59,900 bases of DNA from Dehalococcoidia bacterium (GTDB lineage Bacteria > Chloroflexota > Dehalococcoidia > Dehalococcoidales > UBA3254). Location: contig JANYAV010000011.1 of the NCBI GenBank assembly GCA_025361145.1, positions 1 through 59,900 of the forward strand, read 5' to 3'. The translations under genes and the position numbers were made by a program. Below the pieces are notes generated by a model. The model made no database searches, was not told where the DNA came from, and worked only from the letters and a program-made list of their open reading frames with translations. Positions 57,301 through 59,900 of the stretch are shown piece by piece. Position 1 is the first letter of the stretch. Each line of letters begins with the position of its first letter.

Positions 57301-57529
57301 AATAACCGCCGTGGTTACTCCTACAGCTACACCTGTGATCACAACCACTGCCCCTGTAACTACGACTCCTGCGCCTATAGTGACATCAACCCCAACGCAG
57401 GTTGTGACCACCACATCCGCGCCTGCTCCCAAACCTTCATCCAACAACACCTGGCTGATCATAGCGGGCGCTATAGTGGTGATAGCAGTAGTTATCGCGG
57501 TGATGGTTTATCGCAGAAAGCGGGCTTGA
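45380..57529 (+). CDS. Giant cell-surface multicopper oxidase with glycine-rich repeats, Fn3 and Ig-like domains
   Basis: A 4049-residue protein in one open frame; the ATG at 45380 follows GGGAGG. Residues 1-34 are a signal peptide (QVLA-A). About 38 repeats of 36-44 residues, built on GGSGYTSAPTV then GGGGTGATATA, fill about 111-1637. A multicopper oxidase covers 1637-2643: HLH at 1777-1779, HDH at 1858-1860, HFIHFH at 2520-2525 and HCHILGHEENDM at 2623-2634, so the T1, T2 and T3 copper ligands are all present (Cys2624, His2629, Met2634 for T1). Four more repeats interrupt it at about 2282-2439. Seven Fn3 domains (2644-3364), about four Ig-like domains (to 3787), a C-terminal beta domain, a Thr/Pro stalk and a TM helix (about 4022-4043) with RRKRA follow. 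The oxidase core recalls CotA and the Geobacter OmpB type. Its substrate could be a metal or an organic molecule. Confidence 0.9.
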   Translation: MKALKYLITLIMVLAMLMPTFTWGTTQVLAADPPAVGDTSQQMPPMGTTTNAQRHEAAQRAAAARVQVAAAAAQAGPDSIQPALVPGPGTTPDYFGTTPNWANSPIAQQNLPAVSFSAPPAGGTAPTATAIVSNNLAGITVTDPGIGYTSPPSITITGGGGAGATASASITGVLSGISLTNGGSGYTSPPQVFITGGGGTGATAVTTIGGQSVVTGITINNPGAGYTSAPTITFSGGGTPSAQATAIAVISGTVSGITIVSRGTGYTSPPTIVFSGGGATTQAQATATIVNTVNTVNVSAGGSGYTSAPTVGFTGGGGTNAAATANISNVVSNITVSAGGTGYTLPPSVNLSGGGATTQATATSTIANVVTGARVTAGGSGYTTAPVVNIAAPAGGGTQATATATIGRVVANITVTAGGTGYTTAPSVVLTGGGGTGATAVATVSAGRVSAITVTAGGSGYTTAPTISFNGGGGTGAAATAAISATSQVTSIIITNRGSGYTGIPAITFNNTGTGGTGAAATATVTGVVVSVTVNPASRGSGYTSAPTVSFTGGGGGSGAAATTAITGSVVSVTLTNRGTGYTSAPTVGFTGGAGTGAAATATLTGALNTITITNPGTGYTSLPTVTFSGGGATAQATGTANLSILITGAIITSGGVGYTGTPIVTFSPAPAGGTTALGTAVVSGSNSLTGISIVSGGSGYTAAPIVSFTGGNGSGAAATASISGGVASIAVTTPGSGYTTAPTVFFTGGGGTGASATATISTASAVSAITLGSGGSGYTSVPGVSFSGGGPGTGAAATAVISGAIASINVTTPGTGYTSVPSIFITGGGGSGATATATLSPAGGVISINLTNKGSGYTSIPSVVISGGGGGGATATAAIDGIVTGLSLSNPGSAYSLPPVVSFTGGGTPSAPALAISTIDSIVTGVTALVGGAGYTSAPSVAIGGPGLGATATATISGPVASVSIGNGGTGYTAAPLVTVTPPVGNIPVTAATATASISGVTAINLGVGGTLYTVTPIVTITNAVGDVTGSGATATAILSGGSVSGFTITNKGSGYTANPTVSITPRVGDTTGSGATATAVASIGVVTGLTFTPGTGYNANPSITIAAPTAGTTATATAAINGTVTAVTITNAGSGGYITVPTITIGAPTGASPVQATVTAVTASVVTGLTLLSVGSGYTSAPTVVFTNAVGDTTGNGAAATASFASVVSAITVTAAGTGYTSAPAVAIIGGGGLGASATVNIGGGIASIAVNNGGTGYNALSPIVINITGGGGSGAVASAVISASVIGFNLTNGGGGYTSTPVVTVAASPAGAPATATAVMAGGTVTGFTVTSPGTGYSSAPTVSLTGGGGTGATATAAISASVTGLVLTNFGFGYSAAPGVVFTNAVGDTTGSGASAIAAISAQVTSVTLTNPGTGYTSVPSITIGPSNTAGGIQAVAAINGINSIVSSITLSNQGTGYTSAPTIIISAPNVAGGRQAVATATLATTGSISGFNITYPGSGYITAPTVTLTTLPGRAGSGATATATLGSGSTAGQVVAVNVVTSGTGYGTLIKDTSTAVTGILITNGGSGFTSAPTVTISGGGGTGATARAWIALGRVNGITITNGGSNYTTVPSVTISGGGGTGATGTAIIAYNKTIGVRKFVDSLPGLNAAGTNNLGQYIPVAIPDTTTYPNTDYYEIALVRYTEQMNSDLPPTELQGYVQTNTTDATVKKPNYLGPIIVAQENRAVRIKFTNLLPTGADGNLFIPVDTTVMGSGMSVDGVNSYTQNRATLHLHGGATPWISDGTPDQWTTPATEITPYPKGVDVQNVPDMWYDPVTHVTVPAGTAGATNNPGAGSMTFYYTNQQSARLMFYHDHAYGITRLNVYTGQAAGYIVRDPTEQNLITTGVIPAAEIPLVIQDRTFVPGPTQLAAEDPTWQPAKWGGTGNLWFPHVYMPNQNPADPSGTNAMGRWDYGPWFWPPYQGLVNGPKPNPYFVAGTSEGPTIPGVPDLSLTPEAFMDTPVVNGTAYPFLTIEPKAYRFRILNASNDRALNLSLFYAASNGQMWDATTGALLDPNAGEVPMVPAVAGNPSTAGYSPDQLDGRAGGVPDARAAGPDLIQIGSEGGVLPATATIANQPIGYEYFRRSITVLNVSTHSLFIGPAERADVIVDFSQVPPGSKLILYNDAPTPVPAFDTRTDYYTGDPDQTDIGGAPTTQPGYGPNTRTVMQFQVAGTPAAAFNKAALDAAIPAAFAATQPKPIIPVAGYDAAYNANFPADAYARIQDTSLNIFNTLLSNGALSGVQVTNGGSGYTANPAVTIAPPAVGTTATATAVVGGLTSLVLTSGGSGYTAPVTVTISAPGGAGVRATAVATVDGSVITAINITNPGSLYTTNPTVTISGGPGTGAAATATVITGAVTSFTLTNAGTGYTSVPIVTIGAPTGTGPVQATAIALGVNITMQPKAIQELFEVTYGRMNATLGVELPNTNATIQTTIPYGYIDPPTELMLDTPAAAVLGSAADGTQVWKITHNGVDTHFIHFHLFNVQVLNRVGWDGTVKPPDANELGWKETVRMNPLEDIIVAMRPTAPTVPFKMANAVRPLDLVNPLNSTGQFFGVDPNNNPVTVTNTLVNFGFEYVWHCHILGHEENDMMRPIILVVPPDAPSTLTATRTGTTVNLRWIDNAANESGFVVQRATDAAFTSNVVTFNANSSSPAGAYSVNVSYADATVSAATSYYYRVMAINTVGYGNGYPQMTANSAYTAAINVGPTPAAPTNFRATAASATQVNLTWTNNAAGAAIVIQRATNSTFTAGLTVINLAAGTAAYSNTGLTASTAYYYRIYAVNGASASAMTNATPPFPVTTLTGLLAPAAPSNLTITRTSPTQMSLRWTNNAVAPNAATGVVLQRATNNTFTAGLVTFNLAATTRLYTDTTVVSGTLYYYRVYAFNAAGNSAYANVLTAMPLMVVNPASEILPMAAPTAPTAFRATADSATQITLLWTDTNTAATETSSLLERSTASNFGANLVQVTLSPPDPAITPPDNMWYVDTSVSAGTSYYYRVTATQTGVGGGSVTVNAPATDFPVITPGVASAPAAPTAMTATAASATQVNLAWVDNANNESGYVVERATSADFATNWTNFNLILAPNTTSYSDTTTVGNTSYYYRVNAFNSVGVFSAFANAAPVTTPAPVGVPAAPSGLTAIVDPNTLIPNTAIRLDWTDNSSNETGFHIFRSTNGVFSPVPTFTVATANTTTFSDNTVVGDTNYYYQVTAYNASGDSQPSGSVVGVILLPPAAPTLTQAIATSSTTVHLQWTDNSATETAFIVQRSTDAGFTAVTTLPALAANTTSYDDPALTASTTYWYQVIANNAAGQNVSGPLSVTTQAAGVITTITIETAVDGTGALVPAQTLTVGSALQVYAIFRDQTTHAFIANVAADSWSLTITNGNVAAGDLVAAVDKKSAVMTGNLRGSGVITATTAAVPANSGMISVVAGPATQLRIETSANGTGAVVSAQSLNVGGAPLTLYAITRDAFNTFVANPSVTWSLTGTVGNVVVGDLSSTTGASVVLTPNHDGTPVIHADNGAGLTGNSGIISIIGSLGAAHLAISQSPASTLGVSAAFTTQPWLLVTDAGGNPVNGTVVTVSLGSGTGTLRGTLTATSGADGLAKFTDLGYSKTDAFNLHFAAGALSADTTPAIGPLAAGTTSVISVETAANGSGSVVATQTLTVGQSITVYSIARDQFGNFIANAVPDSWSLVGSIVNTDLTPAVNNKSATLTANSVGSAVIHAPINGITSVDSGTITVAAAVVSGGGGGNTGGGGSTPTPAPIITPVSLFGVTALGNAIDSAGTFKTTVVAKDVVGTASVTVASGVKGLTASGVPLVSLTVTPMANPPAPPQDTQAVGVFFDFGPTGATFSAPVTITLTYDPAKLAAGTDPSTLYIAWYDTITQKWVNLPGVVDLVKHTISATVNHFTLYSILYPKPAVPVVTPTVTATPTITAVVTPTATPVITTTAPVTTTPAPIVTSTPTQVVTTTSAPAPKPSSNNTWLIIAGAIVVIAVVIAVMVYRRKRA
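45712..50290 (+). repeat. Array of about 38 coding repeats in the giant gene
   Basis: Each unit encodes G-S/T-GYTSxPTV, a short strand, GGGGTGA or a replacement, then ATATAxI and a hydrophobic strand ending T-N. Variant units with NAVGDTTGSGA instead of GGGG occur near units 23, 24, 27 and 32, and units with APTGxxPVQAT near 26. Codons differ between units, so they are old duplications. It is coding sequence, not a CRISPR or satellite. Confidence 0.9.
52224..52695 (+). repeat. Four coding repeats inserted within the multicopper oxidase domain
   Basis: Four units of the same family (starting NGGSGYTANPAV, SGGSGYTAPVTV, NPGSLYTTNPTV, NAGTGYTSVPIV) lie between the second copper motif and the C-terminal cupredoxin. 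The last (IGAPTGTGPVQATA) is most like unit 26 of the main array. Oxidase sequence resumes with MQPKAIQELFE. Confidence 0.85.
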
Positions 57530-57567
57530 TAAAATCCTGACAGATAACTAGTCTGTACAACTAAACG

Positions 57568-57601
57568 AAGGAGCCCCTGATCAGATCAGGGGCTCCTTTT
57601 G
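57568..57601 (+). terminator. Rho-independent terminator of the giant gene
   Basis: AAGGAGCCCCTGATC (57568-57582) and GATCAGGGGCTCCTT (57584-57598) form a long perfect stem followed by T residues; the convergent cyclophilin gene ends 47 bases further. Confidence 0.9.
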
Positions 57602-57644
57602 TGTATATCTCATACCTTTCTATGCTGTGGTTTGTTGCTATTGT

Positions 57645-58787
57645 TTATTTTTCTTCCACAGTCACTTTTAACAGCTTATCGCCTTGTTTGATTTTATTGA
57701 GAACGTCCATCCCCTGGGTCAGTTGCCCGAACACTGTAAAACCTCCATCAAGCGAAGGCTGATCTGAATAGCAGATAAAGAATTGACTGCCGTTAATGTT
57801 AGGGCCAGCGTTAGCCATGGAGAGTGTCCCGGCGATATGCTTGCGGCTGGATATTTCATCTGGAATCTGATAGCCAGGTCCTCCACTCCCCGTTCCCGTA
57901 GGATCACCGCCCTGGACCACAAAATTCGGCACAACCCTATGAAAAATGGTTTCGTCGTAAAACTTGTCACGGCTCAAAAAGACGAAGCTATTGACAGTCT
58001 GCGGCGCATCCGCGGGGAAAAGTTCAAAAACCATCTCCCCATAAGCCGTAGTCATTGTTGCCCTATATTGTTTATTTTTGTCTATTGTCATAGGAGGAGC
58101 ACTGGAATAGTTGGTTTTGGTGGAGGTAGGAAGAGCAGCTGGATTGGTTGTAGGTGTGGTCGTTATATCGATGAATGTGAAGCTATTAATCGCCGCATCC
58201 AGTATCGGAGCATATTTATCATAGGCACTTTCAATAGAATAGACGCAGATCACATAAAATTCACTTCGCGTATTCGCAATGTACCATTTCATTTCCCACT
58301 GGCCGGCTGAATCTGTTACCAACCATATTGCTTCATACCCGGAGATTTTTTGGCCGAATTGAACCTTAGCAGCGGATTGTTCAGTTAAATTTTTAATGTC
58401 AGCGGATTGTCTGGCCGAAGCTAGAAAATTTTGATAATACACCTCTAAAGTGACGTCCTGAGAATATTTGGAATTATCAATAGTGACCACAATCCCTGAT
58501 TCATTATTACCAAAATCACTGTTCCCTGAAATCATGCCCTGGCTGAAAGCTCGAAATTGATTAATCACCGGGTTTTCAACCTGCCATTCCAGCGGATAAT
58601 CTAGTGAGTAACCAAAATTGCTATCTGAATAATTTTTCATGGCCACGGGGGGTGTCGGAGTAGGAGTTGGGCTATCGGAAGGAGTTAGACTGGGAGTGCT
58701 TGTTTTCCCGTTATTGCAACTGGTCATCAAAAGACTTGCTGCGGTAAAAAGAGCTAAAAGTAACCATATTAATCTCGTTTTATTCAT
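57645..58787 (-). CDS. Exported lipoprotein with a C-terminal cyclophilin-type prolyl isomerase domain
   Basis: A 380-residue lipoprotein. The signal ends at lipobox MTSC; a Ser/Thr/Pro linker follows. Residues about 50-200 (FGYSLDYPLEWQVENP ... INSFTFI) look like a PsbP/DUF1795-type domain. Residues about 235-380 are a bacterial cyclophilin: FHRVVPNFVVQGGDPTGTGS (catalytic Arg and the Gln/Gly wall), GTLSMANAGPNINGSQFFI and LDGGFTVFGQL. It would catalyse cis-trans isomerisation of X-Pro bonds outside the membrane. It converges on the giant surface protein, whose repeats each carry at least one X-Pro. Confidence 0.93.
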   Translation of the reverse strand: MNKTRLIWLLLALFTAASLLMTSCNNGKTSTPSLTPSDSPTPTPTPPVAMKNYSDSNFGYSLDYPLEWQVENPVINQFRAFSQGMISGNSDFGNNESGIVVTIDNSKYSQDVTLEVYYQNFLASARQSADIKNLTEQSAAKVQFGQKISGYEAIWLVTDSAGQWEMKWYIANTRSEFYVICVYSIESAYDKYAPILDAAINSFTFIDITTTPTTNPAALPTSTKTNYSSAPPMTIDKNKQYRATMTTAYGEMVFELFPADAPQTVNSFVFLSRDKFYDETIFHRVVPNFVVQGGDPTGTGSGGPGYQIPDEISSRKHIAGTLSMANAGPNINGSQFFICYSDQPSLDGGFTVFGQLTQGMDVLNKIKQGDKLLKVTVEEK

Positions 58788-58839
58788 TTTTCCCCCGCTT
58801 AAAAATATTTTGAGATTTTAAAGACTTTACTTCCCCTCT

Positions 58840-58894
58840 ATTATAATCTACTGACTATGCATCAAGTCCACTTTCAGGCCTACAGTGTTATAAT
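58840..58894. promoter_or_regulatory. Divergent promoter region between the two lipoprotein genes
   Basis: On the plus strand an extended -10, TGTTATAAT (58886-58894), lies about 50 bases before the start at 58943. On the minus strand TATAAT lies at 58845-58840 for the cyclophilin gene. The -35 boxes are weak. Confidence 0.4.
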
Positions 58895-58942
58895 GCCGAT
58901 TAAAGTTGGAATATCTTTGGCCCACCCCATATAATAAATAGT

Positions 58943-59638
58943 ATGAAATACAACTCACTCTCTTTTGCTAAACGAACCATCGGCATCGGCATAGCAATAG
59001 CGCTGACTGTTCTGTTTCTTGCGGCTTGTATTTCCCCTTCGAGTACATCCGTTAGCCAGAACAACCTGGCTTTAATCCAACAAAATGGCAATCTATCAGT
59101 AAGATTCTTCAGTGTGATGACCTTCAGCTCTTCAGGCACACTCGTGACCGCTCCTTCTGAGTTGGGTGTCTCAGGTGTCCCCATTAATTGGATGGGTGTA
59201 ATTTTCAACGGCAGGTTGGAGGAGTTCTTAGCCGGAGAAGATACCACCGACGAGGTTCACGGCAGTGTCTCTGCTGATGGTAATTGGATCGAATCTATGT
59301 ATTATTCCCGCCAAATTTTGCGCACAACCGCGAATCCCAGCGGTACCTTCTATCGTATCAGTCTTAAAAGCGTACCCATTTCAGGAGCGGCTAGTGGCTC
59401 GACGTTAGGCCCTGGCAATTTCGAAAAATCCAGCGGGGACATTCAGAAGTATATTACCCAGATTGAATATGCTGACGGGCCCGTCATAGATAGCAAGATC
59501 AATTCCATAACTAAGTATATTTCCACCGACTGGGGCAATACGTTCAAAGGGCAAATCCCAACTTTAAAGTTGACCTTTGCCCAGGGTAGCGGTAATCTCG
59601 GAAAAACCCCGACTAAATCCGGTATGATGGGCCAATAA
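58943..59638 (+). CDS. Lipoprotein of unknown function, 231 residues
   Basis: Not recognised. The signal peptide ends at lipobox LAAC (near residue 29), so it is membrane-anchored and exported. The body is mostly beta with few charged residues: LIQQNGNLSVRFFSVMTFSS, a central GRLEEFLAGEDTTDEVHGSVSADGNWI and YRISLKSVPI. There are no further cysteines and no repeats. It is divergent from the cyclophilin lipoprotein. A two-sheet binding domain is plausible but not shown. Confidence 0.75.
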   Translation: MKYNSLSFAKRTIGIGIAIALTVLFLAACISPSSTSVSQNNLALIQQNGNLSVRFFSVMTFSSSGTLVTAPSELGVSGVPINWMGVIFNGRLEEFLAGEDTTDEVHGSVSADGNWIESMYYSRQILRTTANPSGTFYRISLKSVPISGAASGSTLGPGNFEKSSGDIQKYITQIEYADGPVIDSKINSITKYISTDWGNTFKGQIPTLKLTFAQGSGNLGKTPTKSGMMGQ

Positions 59639-59684
59639 GCGCACCTTCCTGTCTTTAATTCTGGAAACCTCTCACTTCTCTGCC

Positions 59685-59714
59685 TTAACTGGATATTAAT
59701 ATTTATTTTATAAT
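59685..59714 (+). promoter_or_regulatory. Candidate promoter of the last, partial gene
   Basis: TTAACT (59685-59690), 18-bp spacer, TATAAT (59709-59714), about 55 bases before the ATG at 59774. Confidence 0.4.
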
Positions 59715-59773
59715 ATAGAAGTGGGGAATGTTATTTCTAAATCGATGCGTTCCATGAAGATTGAGCAAGATAA

Positions 59774-59900
59774 ATGCTAAGCTCTATATTTGTCAGATTA
59801 ATAAAATTTATCGCCAAACCCAGGCTAGGGTTGATGCTGGCTGTTTCAGTTTTAACTTTACTATTTTTGGTTCTTGCGCCTTTTAAAGAGTTTGCGGCTG
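59774..59900 (+). CDS. Exported or membrane protein, N-terminus only
   Basis: The frame is open from ATG 59774 to the window end, 42 complete codons. MLSSIFVRLIKFIAKPRLG is a positively charged N-region and LMLAVSVLTLLFLVLAPF a hydrophobic core, then KEFAA: a signal peptide or first membrane helix. No strong Shine-Dalgarno is seen. The rest of the protein lies outside the window, so no family can be named. Confidence 0.5.
   Translation, partial: MLSSIFVRLIKFIAKPRLGLMLAVSVLTLLFLVLAPFKEFAA

Noticed and set aside
45428-57462. Many 60-160-residue frames overlapping the giant gene on both strands
   Set aside because: All are shadows of the repetitive GC-rich coding sequence, with low-complexity translations.

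Overview
The window (about 60 kb, moderate GC) looks like the chromosome of an anaerobic, single-membrane bacterium, most likely a Chloroflexota member of the Dehalococcoidia kind. The evidence for this is indirect. It has an SRP RNA of the long, Bacillus-like type and sigma70-type promoters. TTG is used as start codon in about ten genes. Its lipoproteins and surface proteins end in a single membrane anchor, and I see no outer-membrane protein genes. Its redox genes are those of an anaerobe: an 11-subunit complex I without the NADH module, an Etf whose alpha subunit carries a ferredoxin domain, rubrerythrin, and a clostridial-type ferredoxin. No rRNA or tRNA gene was found, so the placement remains an inference.

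Layout. Position 1-120 is the edge of an insertion sequence (transposase N-terminus on the minus strand). 0.5-3.9 kb: alpha/beta hydrolase, purF, purM. 3.9-6.8 kb (minus): SRP RNA, rsmA/ksgA, ispE and an alpha/beta-hydrolase-like protein that lacks its catalytic triad. 7-8.2 kb: a lipoprotein serpin. 8.2-11.4 kb (minus): acyl-CoA dehydrogenase, EtfB and ferredoxin-EtfA, in the order of the bifurcating caffeyl-CoA reductase/Etf genes. 11.5-17.7 kb: methyltransferase, rubrerythrin, a large Ig-repeat membrane protein and an MscS channel. 17.7-19.5 kb (minus): a small XRE regulator and a DUF2851 protein with an operator-like palindrome inside its promoter. 19.7-21.8 kb: groES-groEL under a CIRCE-like operator. 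21.9-31.7 kb: M16 peptidase, leuS, a YggS-type PLP protein, proC, a MacA/MacB-type ABC exporter and cvpA. 31.7-33.1 kb (minus): rsmD, coaD, ferredoxin. 33.4-44.0 kb: nuoABCDHIJK, a small DUF2007-like gene, then nuoLMN. 44.2-45.0 kb: small genes, including a 48-residue membrane protein and a PspC-domain protein. 45.4-57.5 kb: one gene for a 4049-residue surface protein containing a multicopper oxidase. 57.6-59.9 kb: a cyclophilin lipoprotein, an unknown lipoprotein and the start of a gene cut by the window end.

How the parts may work together (inference). A bifurcating Etf/acyl-CoA dehydrogenase could reduce ferredoxin, the 2[4Fe-4S] ferredoxin could carry the electrons, and complex I without NuoEFG could oxidise it while pumping ions. 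The giant protein has a signal peptide, about 38 glycine-rich repeats, a three-cupredoxin-type multicopper oxidase with every copper ligand motif present and four further repeats inserted in it, seven Fn3 domains, about four Ig-like domains, a Thr/Pro stalk and a C-terminal membrane anchor. This is the most unusual object in the window. It suggests a cell-anchored oxidase or metal-binding surface fibre, with an exported prolyl isomerase encoded next to it.

Spacers between genes hold two families of degenerate repeats: GC-rich stem-like copies near 0.4, 42.4 and 44.55 kb, and AT-rich phrase-like runs inside the nuo cluster.
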